Positions 1 through 9,205 of a DNA stretch of 64,000 nt are shown here, piece by piece. The DNA is from CAYRGG01 sp964423745 (GTDB lineage Bacteria > Pseudomonadota > Gammaproteobacteria > Competibacterales > Competibacteraceae). Below the pieces are notes generated by a model. It saw only the letters and a list, made by a program, of their open reading frames with translations, did not search any database and had not been told where the DNA came from. The stretch spans positions 1 through 64,000 of the forward strand of contig CAYRGG010000006.1 of NCBI GenBank assembly GCA_964423745.1, written 5' to 3'. A program made the position numbers and the translations under genes. Position 1 is the stretch's first letter, and each line of letters begins with the position of its first letter.

Positions 1-8
1 GTGATGGC

Positions 9-665
9 ATGGGGGAGACGCACACCCGAAAGGAGCTGACCGAAGGACTGAAGGCGTTGTTTGTGAGTGATCCGAAGGGGATTGCGATGGAAATCTCTAA
101 CACGTCAAACGATGCTATACAAAACAATACAGCTTTTTCTTTCTTTTTTAAAGAAGCCATCTTTAACAACCCAGATTCCGAAGGCAAGTTTATTAAAGCA
201 GTCTCCTTAACCTTAAAAGATTTATATCAAGATGCAACAAATAGCTTACTCAGTGAAAAAGAAAACATAATGAGTTCTCAAGCTTTAGGTTTATTGTTTG
301 GTAGTTTGCAAGCCGCCTTCAACGATGCGAAGGTAGAGAATGCAGCTGACCAGGATGGGGTAGGTAATATGGTCAATGCATTAACGGGTTTGGCGACCCT
401 CTTTTCTGGAATCAGTATTGCACTTAGCGCTACAAAAGATGCGTTTGTTGTTCCTTTTTTTAGTAATTTATTTAATAGCGGTAATCGTGCCCAAGCAGAG
501 CAGATGGATTTAATTGATGGGACGTTCGATAAATTGCTAGGAGCCATGATTGCAGGATTTAATGGCTATGTAGAGCAAACAAACCGTTTTGCAGTAGGAA
601 ATCATTTTGAAACAAGATGTAATAGCGCTGAGTCTGCTGGCGATAAAAATTTAAATAAAAATTAA
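9..665 (+). CDS. Unrecognised protein, possibly the C-terminal end of a longer protein
   Basis: I do not recognise a family. The frame is open to the window edge (bases 3-8 are sense codons), so the ATG at 9 may be internal. The first ~30 codons are G-rich and the rest A/T-rich, which resembles a conserved leader joined to a variable tail as in polymorphic toxins; this is inference only. A hydrophobic stretch (NALTGLATLFSGISIALSA) lies at about residues 120-140. Near the C-terminus the motif AGFNGYVEQTNRFAVGNHF closely matches the end of the next gene, which starts 11 bases downstream on the same strand. The two are probably an operon and distant paralogues or partners. Confidence 0.5.
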   Translation: MGETHTRKELTEGLKALFVSDPKGIAMEISNTSNDAIQNNTAFSFFFKEAIFNNPDSEGKFIKAVSLTLKDLYQDATNSLLSEKENIMSSQALGLLFGSLQAAFNDAKVENAADQDGVGNMVNALTGLATLFSGISIALSATKDAFVVPFFSNLFNSGNRAQAEQMDLIDGTFDKLLGAMIAGFNGYVEQTNRFAVGNHFETRCNSAESAGDKNLNKN

Positions 666-676
666 GAGTATATAAC

Positions 677-1402
677 ATGGTAAGGCTATTATTGTTTTGG
701 TTTTTATTATTAATGATATTTACTGGATTATCCGCTTGTCAAAAGAATACTGTAACAGAGGTAATACAATATAAACATAAAGACAGTATATATGCAGACT
801 TTGTAAACAGCCCTCAGGAAGGTAAAAAAACGCTTATTAAAAACTACGGTCAAGGCATCGAGGAACTGCTCAAAGGTGTATTACTCAGTCAAGAGAAACC
901 CTCTGAGCAGACGTTAAAAGCTTTCTCAGAGCTACTTTCCGAGTCTTACTATAACTCAACGAACACTGACCTCAGCGAGGCAGAAAATGTACGCTATGCT
1001 CAAATATTCGGGACAATGATGGGTAGTCTAGGAGGGCTGCGTGGACAGGTTGTTAAAAAGCGTAAAGCCCGTTTTTTTGCCAGCTTATACAATTACACAG
1101 AGCTCGATCAACGATGGCTGGCGCTTTTCACTGACCTAGTTGCGCATGCTACATCCTATGAAATATCGGAAAACTTCATCAGAGTTGCTCGCACTGGCAA
1201 CGTTAATGAATTTGCTGAGTATGTAATAAAAAGCAACTACGCAAAACAAATAGAGGATGACCTGGTCGATGAGATGACTAGTCAAATTGTAGGAGCTGCT
1301 ATTGCAAGATTTAATGGCTATACAGAACAAACGGATCGTTTTGCAGTAAGAAATTATTTTGAAACACGACTTGTTAGTGCTGAGCTTAGGAGTATCAGAT
1401 AG
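677..1402 (+). CDS. Lipoprotein of unknown function
   Basis: Unrecognised family. The N-terminus is a lipoprotein signal: a hydrophobic run followed by a lipobox LSAC with Cys21, so the mature protein should be anchored in a membrane and face the periplasm. The rest is alpha-helical in character. The C-terminus has ARFNGYTEQTDRFAVRNYF, matching the tail of the preceding gene, so the pair share a C-terminal domain although only this one has an export signal. The ribosome site is weak (AAGAG). The next gene downstream is convergent. A secreted/cytoplasmic pair with a shared domain could be an effector and immunity set, but nothing seen proves it. Confidence 0.6.
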   Translation: MVRLLLFWFLLLMIFTGLSACQKNTVTEVIQYKHKDSIYADFVNSPQEGKKTLIKNYGQGIEELLKGVLLSQEKPSEQTLKAFSELLSESYYNSTNTDLSEAENVRYAQIFGTMMGSLGGLRGQVVKKRKARFFASLYNYTELDQRWLALFTDLVAHATSYEISENFIRVARTGNVNEFAEYVIKSNYAKQIEDDLVDEMTSQIVGAAIARFNGYTEQTDRFAVRNYFETRLVSAELRSIR

Positions 1403-1482
1403 ATTTGGAAATGCCCTCTTTAGTTAATTAGAAAGTGCACAACAAGTTGCCCGCCTTTCGTTGCCTGTAAACGTTAAATTCT

Positions 1483-4338
1483 TTACAGCGGTTTCTCAGT
1501 GCCTAAATCGGGTTCCTCAAGGTGCTCCAGCATCGCTTTTCGCGCTGCATCACGCAGCTTGACAGCGGCTTGCCAGTCGTCTCCCTCCGGTAAGATAGGC
1601 TCCCCGATGGTCACTTGTAAAACGCTACGGCGCGGGAACCAAGAGCCGGCCCGCAGCATCGAGCGGGTGCCTTGGATCGCTACCGGGACGATGGGGACTT
1701 GTGCTTGAGCAGCAGCGACAAAGGCGCCCATACGAAAGGGTAACAGCCCTGGCATACGGCGGAAGGTGCCTTCAGGAAAAAACACTAAAGATCGACCCCC
1801 ATGTACAGCTTGTTTTACCCGGTCTGCGTCGGCTGCGCTACGCTGCAGGTCGAAACGCTCCACAAATAAGGTTTCCAAGCGTTTGAGGGGTACTCGCAGG
1901 ATAAATGAATTTAGTAATTCCCGTTTAGCCACATAGCTTAACCGGCCAGGCATCGAAGCAGCTAAAATAAAACTATCCAGATAGCTGGCGTGGTTGGCAA
2001 TTAATATGTGCTCAGCGTCCTTGTGCAAAGATCCTAAACCGTCCACATGCAGTGGGATTCCTGTTAGTTTTAATAGCAAGCGCACAGCACTCCCCGCTAC
2101 CTGCCAGCGCCAGGCAACCTTTGGCAGGGCTAACACAGCAACCCATACAAAAGGCGCGAGTAGGATAAAAATTGCCCATACATAGGCAGCATAAAAGGTA
2201 TCGGAAACCCGCCGCGTCATCCCACGTACCTGGCGGCCAAGCCCGCTAAAAGCAAGCCGGGTAATTTGCCACCAGAGCGCCTTACTGCCACGCCCCAATT
2301 TCCCTTGTTCATAAAGTTCCCGCACCGCGCCGCGCCGCAATTTGCCGCTAGAGGTTTTCAAGACACTGTGCAGCGGAACCAGCACCACATCATCCGGGGG
2401 TGTCATCAGGATATCGAGGCTGACTTCACGAATTTGTCGACGCAGTCGATCAAGGGTCTCCGATGTGGTTTCTCGGGTTTCCGCCACCACCACCAAACGT
2501 TCCGTTCCCGACTGCTGGTCGGTGCTGGCAAATACCGCAACACAGCCTTTGCGAATCCCGTCGATGGCGCCTACCGCTTCTTCCAACTCGTAGGGATAAA
2601 TATTCCGACCACCCCGGATGATGACTTCCTTGGCGCGACCAGTGAGATAAATGTCACCGCCGGTCATATAGCCACGATCCCCGGAATCCAACCAATCCTC
2701 ATGAAACAGCCGTTGGGTTGCTTCCGGGTTACGATAATAACCGCTGGTGCAAGAAGGTCCGCGAAACTCAACCCGGCCTTCCTGACGTTCTGGAAGTTCT
2801 CGACCACTGCCATCGACAATACGAATCTCATGACTTTCCAAGGGTCGCCCACAGTTGGGGACTTGTAATGGATTGAGATCATCGCTATCAGCGGGTACGG
2901 CATGACCCGTTTCTAAAAAAGTTTGCCGCTGGATGCGGTCGACGATAAGGCCCCGGTTTGGGGGTTGCAGGGCCAAACCCACGGATGATTCGGCAAGACC
3001 GTATACGGGTGCTATGGCTTCAGGACGAAAGCCATAACGGGCGAAACGTTCGGTAAAGTTGGTTAAGGTCACCGAGCTCACCGGCTCAGCCCCATTTAAA
3101 GCCATGCGCCAGGAGCTTAAATCGAGTCCTTCGATATCCTCGTCCCTAACAGCCCGTAAACACAGCTCGTAGGCAAAGTTCGGACCGGCGGATAGGGTGC
3201 CCCGGTGGTTATGAATGGCCCATAGCCAGTTGGCGGGTTTTCGCAAAAACCGTAATGGCGACATCACCACCAAAGGAAAGCCGTGATACAAACTGCCCAG
3301 AAATGCGCCGATCAAACCCATATCGTGGTAAAGGGGCAACCAGCTAATAAACACATCGGTAGAAGTTGCTTCAACCCGAGTTCCCATAGTGCGCAGGTTG
3401 GCCAGCAAATTCTCATGGGTCAACATAACCCCTTTGGGATCGCCGGTGCTACCTGAAGTGTATTGCAAAAAGGCGATATCCTGGGGTCCCACCGGCGGGC
3501 TGATCCAGGTGCCTGAAAATGTAGTTTTGCTCAACTCTTCCACAGTCACCACCTGATGCAAGGTGTCCACATGGGTTTTTAGTAAAAACGCTACTTTTTT
3601 GGCTTCAGGGACGGTGATCAAAATAACCGCCTGAGCGTTTTCCAAAATCTTGCTATGGCGGCGTAAATGCTCCTCAATTTGAGAAGGACGCAGGGGCGGA
3701 TAGATGGGTACTGGAATACCGCCTGCCAGGAGGGTGCCAAAGAAGCTAAAAAAGTAATTGGTTTCCGTGGGTAGCATAATGGCCACGCATTGACCCGGTT
3801 GTAAACCCCGTTCCCGTAAGCCCGCCGCCACGCCACGAGCGCCTGTTTGCAGCGCCTTATAAGTAAATGCCTGGGCCTGGTCTTCCTCTCCATAAAGATG
3901 AATGCAGACCCGTTCCGGGTGAACTTGGGTATGCCAATTTAAAACATCGATCAAGGTAACCGCTTGTTCAGGTGTCGCGGTGGTGGCTTGCGGTGGCTGG
4001 TAATGGATCTGCGGAAGTTCTTTCCCCGGCGTCATCGTGTCGGCGCTGAGAACCATTTGCAGCAGTTCCCGGGGTGTTTCGGAAAGGAGGGCTTGTTCGG
4101 GGAGGTTTAACCGAAAAGCATGTTCTAGGCGCAGCACCAGTTCTGTGCGTCCCAAACTATCTAAACTCAAATCTTCCGCAAGACGGCTATCTAAATCAAT
4201 CTGCAGGGTGGCCCGTTGGGATTGGGTTTCCTGAACTAAACCATCGACGATACCTAAAAGCGTAGCGGCCTTTTCATCAACCGATGAAGCAGGCGCACTC
4301 GATTCGGGAAGGGGTGTTGAGGCAGCACTTTCTGTCAT
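1483..4338 (-). CDS. ACP / acyl-AMP ligase / PlsC-type acyltransferase fusion
   Basis: A 951-residue three-domain enzyme. Residues ~20-100 are an acyl carrier domain with the phosphopantetheine serine in EDLSLDSLGR (Ser61). Residues ~125-690 are an adenylate-forming domain with the P-loop TSGSTGDPKG (294-303) and the later motif LTGRAKEVIIRGG, which activates a fatty acid as acyl-AMP. After a hydrophobic linker (~715-745), residues ~760-930 are a lysophosphatidate-type acyltransferase with HX4D (NHASYLD, 782-788) and FFPEGT (853-858). It should activate an acyl chain, load it on its own carrier domain and pass it to a membrane lysolipid, much like bacterial Aas but with an added ACP. psd lies just upstream on the same strand. 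Confidence 0.85.
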   Translation of the reverse strand: MTESAASTPLPESSAPASSVDEKAATLLGIVDGLVQETQSQRATLQIDLDSRLAEDLSLDSLGRTELVLRLEHAFRLNLPEQALLSETPRELLQMVLSADTMTPGKELPQIHYQPPQATTATPEQAVTLIDVLNWHTQVHPERVCIHLYGEEDQAQAFTYKALQTGARGVAAGLRERGLQPGQCVAIMLPTETNYFFSFFGTLLAGGIPVPIYPPLRPSQIEEHLRRHSKILENAQAVILITVPEAKKVAFLLKTHVDTLHQVVTVEELSKTTFSGTWISPPVGPQDIAFLQYTSGSTGDPKGVMLTHENLLANLRTMGTRVEATSTDVFISWLPLYHDMGLIGAFLGSLYHGFPLVVMSPLRFLRKPANWLWAIHNHRGTLSAGPNFAYELCLRAVRDEDIEGLDLSSWRMALNGAEPVSSVTLTNFTERFARYGFRPEAIAPVYGLAESSVGLALQPPNRGLIVDRIQRQTFLETGHAVPADSDDLNPLQVPNCGRPLESHEIRIVDGSGRELPERQEGRVEFRGPSCTSGYYRNPEATQRLFHEDWLDSGDRGYMTGGDIYLTGRAKEVIIRGGRNIYPYELEEAVGAIDGIRKGCVAVFASTDQQSGTERLVVVAETRETTSETLDRLRRQIREVSLDILMTPPDDVVLVPLHSVLKTSSGKLRRGAVRELYEQGKLGRGSKALWWQITRLAFSGLGRQVRGMTRRVSDTFYAAYVWAIFILLAPFVWVAVLALPKVAWRWQVAGSAVRLLLKLTGIPLHVDGLGSLHKDAEHILIANHASYLDSFILAASMPGRLSYVAKRELLNSFILRVPLKRLETLFVERFDLQRSAADADRVKQAVHGGRSLVFFPEGTFRRMPGLLPFRMGAFVAAAQAQVPIVPVAIQGTRSMLRAGSWFPRRSVLQVTIGEPILPEGDDWQAAVKLRDAARKAMLEHLEEPDLGTEKPL

Positions 4339-4456
4339 GGGGATAATCTCGCCAAAACGGGTTCGTTACAACAATAACTCTAGACGAACAATGGATAGAA
4401 TTCACAGGAGAAAACCCATATTCCTGCGAGGTTGAGTGGACTCATAGTAAGTAATA

Positions 4457-5404
4457 TTATTTAGTTTGAATTTCGCCTAGCCGTTGACCCATCCACGCCA
4501 TGGTTTCGGGAACAAGGGTTGCATCCCACAGCACGTTTTGTTTAGCAAATAAAACGATGACCGTAGAACCCATATTAAAACGGCCCATTTCCGCGCCTTT
4601 GTCCAATACGATGGAGGGTTTTTCCGTGTCGGAATAATCCCAATGCCGAATCTGTTTTCGCCGTGGCGGGGTAATGACGCCGGCCCAAACGGTTTCGATG
4701 GAGGCTACATTGATAGCCCCCACAAGAACCATAGCCATGGGGCCTGCTGGGGTAGCAAAGAAGGTGGCTACCCGCTCATTGCGGGCAAATAAGTTAGGCA
4801 CCAGACGGGTGGTGGCTGGTGATACACTAAACAGTTGTCCTGGGATATGTACCATGTGCTGTAAACGCCCGCGCATTGGCATATGCACCCGGTGATAATC
4901 CCGTGGCGACAAATATAAGGTGACAAAACTACCCTGCTGAAAGGGTAGGGCTGTAGCGGTGTCGCCACCCAACAACTGAGTCAGCGAAAAGAGACGGTTT
5001 TTAGCCTGAAAAAGCGTATCGTTATCAATAATGCCTGCTTGACTTACAACACCGTCTACTGGGCAACAGAGTACACCGTCACCGACAGCTAGAGGGCGAG
5101 CATCCGGTCGCAGTGGGCGAGTAAAAAAGTGATTGAAATCATGATACCTGGTAGGATCAGGTTCTTTTGCCTCGCTCATGTCCACATTAAAGTGGGCAAT
5201 AAAAGCGCGAATCAAAAAGTTTTTGAACCCGCTTGTCCGACTACGGGTAAGCTTATAGGCCAGCCAGGTGATTAACCGTTGCGGCAGCAAGTACTGCAGT
5301 GCGGCGCTCAAATAATCGCTTAGTTTGGCAGCGCGTTGTTTTTGGGAATGTGGCGTAGTAGAACAATCAGCGTCCATGAAAAAACTCAAAAGCGGGTTAA
5401 CCAA
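4457..5404 (-). CDS. psd: Phosphatidylserine decarboxylase proenzyme
   Basis: Converts phosphatidylserine to phosphatidylethanolamine at the inner membrane. It is a pyruvoyl enzyme that cleaves itself at a Gly-Ser bond. The cleavage motif is seen as MGST at about residues 278-281 (usually LGST). The family blocks FNHFFTRPLRP, CPVDGVVSQ and LSPRDYHRVHMP are present. The length of 315 residues is slightly above the usual ~290, with an N-terminal extension, so an internal start is possible. It lies about 120 bases upstream of the ACP/ligase/acyltransferase gene on the same strand; both act on phospholipid. Confidence 0.93.
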   Translation of the reverse strand: MVNPLLSFFMDADCSTTPHSQKQRAAKLSDYLSAALQYLLPQRLITWLAYKLTRSRTSGFKNFLIRAFIAHFNVDMSEAKEPDPTRYHDFNHFFTRPLRPDARPLAVGDGVLCCPVDGVVSQAGIIDNDTLFQAKNRLFSLTQLLGGDTATALPFQQGSFVTLYLSPRDYHRVHMPMRGRLQHMVHIPGQLFSVSPATTRLVPNLFARNERVATFFATPAGPMAMVLVGAINVASIETVWAGVITPPRRKQIRHWDYSDTEKPSIVLDKGAEMGRFNMGSTVIVLFAKQNVLWDATLVPETMAWMGQRLGEIQTK

Positions 5405-5509
5405 ACTGTTTTTTATAGTGTCCTATTCTCTCAGAGTCACAAAAAAATTGTTAGCGGTTAGATTAGGTAATGTCTAACCCGCCTTAGTCGTAAAGATAAT
5501 AAATACACG

Positions 5510-6559
5510 ATGGATTCATTAACTCAGCTAACCTTAGGCGCCGCTGTCGGCGAATTGGTGCTCGGCAAAAAAGCTGGTCGCAAAGCAGCCCTATGGGGTG
5601 GTCTCGTGGGTACATTGCCGGACTTAGATGTGCTGGCGGATCCTTTCCTTAGCGAAATTCAAGGGCTTTCTTTCCATCGTGGCATCAGCCATTCTTTGCT
5701 ATTTGGTGTTTTGGCAGCGCCGCTGTTGGGTTGGGTAATCTCACGTATTCATCGCCATTCCCAGATCCCTTGGCGTGCTTGGAGCCAATTGGTGTTTTGG
5801 TGTTTGCTGACCCATATCCTTTTAGATTGTTTTACCACCTACGGTACCCAAATCTTTCAACCGTTTAGCGATTATCGAGTAATAATAGGCTCCATTTTTA
5901 TCATCGATCCCCTTTACACAGTACCCTTGTTGACGGGGTTGGTGGTGGCTCTTTGGGTTAGGCAAACTAGCCAATTGCGCCGCGTGGCCAACTTTTTGGG
6001 AATCGGCTTGAGCAGTCTTTATCTTCTATTCACTGTTGCCAACAAACTGTATATCGAAGATGTCTTCAAAGATGCGCTCCAGGCCCAGGGACACGGCTAT
6101 CAGCAGCTTTTTACCTATCCCACCGCCTTCAACAATGTGCTTTGGATCGGTCTGGCGGCAAACCCGCAAGGCGTATGGGTGGGACATTATTCCCTGTTGG
6201 ATGCAGAGCCGAACATAAACTTCCGCTACGTGCCTCGCCATCGAGCATTGCTGGGTAAGCTGGCAGATGATCCCGTGGTGCATAGGTTACGCTGGTTTTC
6301 CAATGGACTTTACACAGTCAGCGAGAAGGACGGCGCACTCTATTTTAATGATTTACACTTGCCTCGTACCGACAATTGGCTGTCTAGGGAGGGGCACTAT
6401 GTCTTTAGCTTTCGGCTTATTCGTGATCCCGAAGAACCGACCCGGTTGCTAGATGTTGTTCAAGAGCGACCGCCTTATCGGATAAGCGAAGCTATGTGGC
6501 AACGTTTTGCCCAGCGGGTGATGGGCGTTCCCTCTGCCCAGGCGGCAGCCGGTCATTAA
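5510..6559 (+). CDS. Membrane-bound metal-dependent hydrolase, DUF457/YdjM family
   Basis: Recognised from the N-terminal block MDSLTQLTLGAAVGE, the metal-ligand stretch GTLPDLDVL and the HRGISHSLLFG motif, all typical of the YdjM/DUF457 family of inner-membrane proteins. Several hydrophobic helices occupy residues ~70-185; the C-terminal half is soluble. Length 349 is normal for the long subfamily. It diverges from psd and precedes hypA by 129 bases. The substrate is not known. Confidence 0.8.
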   Translation: MDSLTQLTLGAAVGELVLGKKAGRKAALWGGLVGTLPDLDVLADPFLSEIQGLSFHRGISHSLLFGVLAAPLLGWVISRIHRHSQIPWRAWSQLVFWCLLTHILLDCFTTYGTQIFQPFSDYRVIIGSIFIIDPLYTVPLLTGLVVALWVRQTSQLRRVANFLGIGLSSLYLLFTVANKLYIEDVFKDALQAQGHGYQQLFTYPTAFNNVLWIGLAANPQGVWVGHYSLLDAEPNINFRYVPRHRALLGKLADDPVVHRLRWFSNGLYTVSEKDGALYFNDLHLPRTDNWLSREGHYVFSFRLIRDPEEPTRLLDVVQERPPYRISEAMWQRFAQRVMGVPSAQAAAGH

Positions 6560-6688
6560 GATTGCGTATTTTAGAAAGGGTTAAGTTTTTTTGATCTAAA
6601 TACTATGTGGTTATGTCTTCTATACCATAGAGTAGTGTTTTTGAAGGGGACTAAAACCTCGCTACTGACTGTTGATTAAACTATTGTT

Positions 6689-7030
6689 ATGCATGAGATG
6701 TCGCTTTGCGAAGGCATTCTTCAGGTGATAGAAGAACACGCTGAACAGCAACGTTTTTCCAAAGTGTGCCGAGTACGGTTGGAAATCGGCGCCCTGGCAG
6801 GCGTAGAGCTGGAAGCGTTGCGTTTTGGTTTTGAAGTGGTCACCCGTAACACCTTAGCCGAAGGAGCTCTTTTAGACATTATTACATTGCCTGGACAGGC
6901 TTGGTGCTTGGGTTGTAGCCAATCGGTTGCGGTTCAGCAGCGTTTTGATGCTTGTCCTCTATGTGGTAGCTATCAATTACACCTTAGTGGCGGCGATGAA
7001 TTGCGTATCAAAGACTTGGAGGTAGAATAA
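6689..7030 (+). CDS. hypA: Hydrogenase nickel-insertion protein HypA
   Basis: Nickel metallochaperone that works with HypB to put Ni into [NiFe]-hydrogenase. The N-terminal Met-His-Glu nickel site is present (MHEMSLCEG), as are two CxxC pairs of the structural zinc site (CLGC near residue 72, CPLC near 91). Its 113 residues are the family length. The stop TAA shares its last A with the ATG of hypB (TAATG), so the two are translationally coupled. No hydrogenase structural genes are in the window. The promoter was not identified in the 129-base gap upstream. Confidence 0.96.
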   Translation: MHEMSLCEGILQVIEEHAEQQRFSKVCRVRLEIGALAGVELEALRFGFEVVTRNTLAEGALLDIITLPGQAWCLGCSQSVAVQQRFDACPLCGSYQLHLSGGDELRIKDLEVE

Positions 7031-7908
7031 TGTGTACCGTTTGCGGTTGTGATAATAATCAGGCTATGTCCGAAGGCCATGACCTCCATCATGATCACTC
7101 CCATGATCACCATCATCACCATCACCATGATACCCAGGGTGATCTTCACTTCGGTCATGGACCTGCCCATGCCCATGCGCCGGGGTTGAGCCAAACGCGG
7201 ATGGTGGAAATCGAGCAAAATATTTTGGCTAAAAACGATGCCTATGCCGCTGCTAACCGAGACTATTTTGCGGCTCATGGCATTTTTACCCTCAATTTGG
7301 TGTCTAGTCCCGGTTCCGGTAAAACCAGTCTGTTGGTGGAAACCGTAAAAACCTTATCAGCAGAACTGCCGGTAGCCGTGATTGAAGGTGATCAACAAAC
7401 CCTCAACGATGCCGATCGTATTCGCGCCACTGGGGTTGCAGCAGTACAAATCAATACTGGGAAAGGCTGTCACTTAGACGCGCACATGATCGGGCACGCT
7501 TTGCCATCCCTCAAGTTTCCCCAAGGTGGTGTGCTATTCATCGAAAATGTTGGCAATCTAGTCTGTCCCGCCGGGTTCGACCTGGGCGAAGCCCACAAAG
7601 TCACTATCTTGTCGGTGACGGAAGGTGAGGACAAGCCGCTTAAATATCCCGATATGTTCGCGGCCTCAGATGTGATGATTCTCAATAAATGCGATCTTTT
7701 ACCGCATCTTGATTTCGATGTAGCGCTTTGTATTGACTACGCCCGTCGTGTTAACCCGAATATCCAAGTGATCCAGCTGTCAGCACGCAGCGGCGAAGGG
7801 CTCACCCCATGGCTAGATTGGGTTCGTCAGGGTCAGCAGCGGACCGCGGCGGCGAGATTGGATAAAACCCCGTCGGATACGAATTTGGCAAAGACCGCAA
7901 CGTTTTAA
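7030..7908 (+). CDS. hypB: Hydrogenase nickel-incorporation GTPase HypB
   Basis: G3E-type GTPase that drives Ni delivery to the hydrogenase large subunit. The N-terminal CTVCGCD holds the CXXCGC high-affinity nickel motif. It is followed by a His-rich nickel-storage stretch at ~20-55 with a run of seven histidines. The GTPase signature is complete: Walker A SSPGSGKTS (~95), IEGDQQT, NVGNLVCPAGFDLGE and NKCDLLP. Length 292 fits His-rich HypB. It overlaps hypA and the next gene by one base each, so all three form one operon. Confidence 0.96.
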   Translation: MCTVCGCDNNQAMSEGHDLHHDHSHDHHHHHHHDTQGDLHFGHGPAHAHAPGLSQTRMVEIEQNILAKNDAYAAANRDYFAAHGIFTLNLVSSPGSGKTSLLVETVKTLSAELPVAVIEGDQQTLNDADRIRATGVAAVQINTGKGCHLDAHMIGHALPSLKFPQGGVLFIENVGNLVCPAGFDLGEAHKVTILSVTEGEDKPLKYPDMFAASDVMILNKCDLLPHLDFDVALCIDYARRVNPNIQVIQLSARSGEGLTPWLDWVRQGQQRTAAARLDKTPSDTNLAKTATF

Positions 7909-8471
7909 TGTCGGTGCTTAGGCTTTTAGTGATGATGCTAGGCGTATTCCTAGGAGAACCGACAGTGGCTTCAGAACCGACAGTTTTAGTTGATTTTCGC
8001 CAACCTGAAGTCGTTCAGAAATGGAACGTTATCAATGATGGTGTCATGGGGGGCGTGTCCACCAGCCAGTTTGACCATCAAACTGACAAAGCAGTTTTCT
8101 CTGGCATCGTCTCTTTAGAAAACAATGGGGGTTTCGCCTCGGTGCGCTCAGCGCCAGAGCGCTTTGAGCTTAGCGCCTTCCAGGGTATTGCGCTGCAGGT
8201 GCGGGGTGATGGCAAGACCTATAAATTCAATGTACGTACTGATGATTCCAGAGATGGGATCAATTACCGCAGCGCCTTTGTAACCACGGCTGGGGAGTGG
8301 ATTATTGTGGAGTTGCCCTTTGTTGACTTTGAGCCGACTTTCCGTGGACGCATCGTTCCAGACGCGCCGCCGTTGGATACATCAAATATTACTACCTTGG
8401 GTTTTCTTATTGCAGATCGGCAACAAGGACCGTTTCAATTGGAAATACGAGGAATTAATGCAATAAAGTGA
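7908..8471 (+). CDS. CIA30-family protein, exported
   Basis: Matches the CIA30 (complex I intermediate-associated 30) beta-sandwich family: FRQPEVVQKWNVINDGVMGG near the mature N-terminus, FASVRS, then a long run of beta-strand sequence ending LGFLIADRQQGPF. The first ~20 residues form a hydrophobic signal-like segment ending near VASEP, so periplasmic export is likely. Its ATG overlaps the hypB stop (TAATG), which puts it in the hyp operon. A role in hydrogenase maturation is only suggested by this coupling; the usual partners of bacterial CIA30 proteins are unknown. Confidence 0.8.
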   Translation: MSVLRLLVMMLGVFLGEPTVASEPTVLVDFRQPEVVQKWNVINDGVMGGVSTSQFDHQTDKAVFSGIVSLENNGGFASVRSAPERFELSAFQGIALQVRGDGKTYKFNVRTDDSRDGINYRSAFVTTAGEWIIVELPFVDFEPTFRGRIVPDAPPLDTSNITTLGFLIADRQQGPFQLEIRGINAIK

Positions 8472-8605
8472 ATATCTGCCGTAACTGCTTAAAGGGTTGA
8501 CCGCTTTAACTAGCCAACCATGCCCATTGCAGGGAAACACCGTACATGGGTTCCACAGCCCCACATTAATGATTTTATATGGCCATCAAAATATAAACAG
8601 CATAC

Positions 8606-9034
8606 TTAGCCCGGATAAAAACTCTCATCCATCAATTGCGCCCACGTATAGGGACACTGAGTGGGAAATGTATTTTTAGGCAACCCTGTTTCTTCCCGTG
8701 TCCAACGAACTGCTTTCCTATAAGCCCGCTCAATGGATTGATCCAAAAATGCTTTTAGACTTGGATTGTCTTGCAAATGATTGACCAATTCATCGCGTTG
8801 CTCCTCGATCGTCAATTGCCAGCTTAGGGTTTTTTTTTCTGACTGATACTGCCATTTGAGCAGATGCGCCATTAGCACGGTTAAACGGCTTATCAGCTCT
8901 TTCTTTTGCGATTTGCCCAAGCTTTCCAGTTCCTCCGCAATGTTTGCGCTATCAATGTCTGCAAAATACCCGGCCCGGAGCTTCGCGGCTTGTTGTTGTG
9001 TCCAAGCATAAAAATCAGTGTCATAGTTACTCAT
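8606..9034 (-). CDS. DUF29-family protein (copy 1)
   Basis: DUF29 proteins are ~140-residue alpha-helical proteins, abundant in cyanobacteria and large gammaproteobacteria and often multicopy; their function is unknown. The signature is clear: YDTDFYAWTQQQAAKLRAG, then AEELESLGKSQKKELISRL and LLKWQYQ. A second copy at 52715-53143 is nearly identical through the SLGKSQKKEL core. This copy diverges from a small coiled-coil gene 171 bases away, and the other copy also lies near a small coiled-coil gene; see the findings. Confidence 0.85.
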   Translation of the reverse strand: MSNYDTDFYAWTQQQAAKLRAGYFADIDSANIAEELESLGKSQKKELISRLTVLMAHLLKWQYQSEKKTLSWQLTIEEQRDELVNHLQDNPSLKAFLDQSIERAYRKAVRWTREETGLPKNTFPTQCPYTWAQLMDESFYPG

Positions 9035-9120
9035 GTTAAAATCTCCACCGCTTTATAAAAACACTGACAAAAAAAAATGAAAGAAAGCTTGATTTGTGAA
9101 TTACATTGTAATGTATTTTG

Positions 9121-9152
9121 GGTATAGCTAGAGATCGCGGCAGTTAGCTGCA
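9121..9152 (+). promoter_or_regulatory. Conserved 32-bp element upstream of a coiled-coil gene (copy 1)
   Basis: Starts GGTATAG and contains GAGATCGCGGCA and TAGCTGCA. It matches 53306-53337 at 27 of 32 positions by eye. In both places it lies shortly before a small coiled-coil gene (54 bases here, 39 there). TATAGC may be a -10 with TTACAT 16 bases upstream as -35. Role unknown. Confidence 0.5.
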
Positions 9153-9205
9153 TTTTTTAAAACTGACTCAGTAGTTTTTGGGAACCCGATAAGAGAAACT
9201 AAACG

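Noticed and set aside
2266..2868. 200-codon plus-strand frame opposite the ACP/ligase gene
   Set aside because: It lies wholly antisense to well-conserved adenylation motifs and has no protein-like features.
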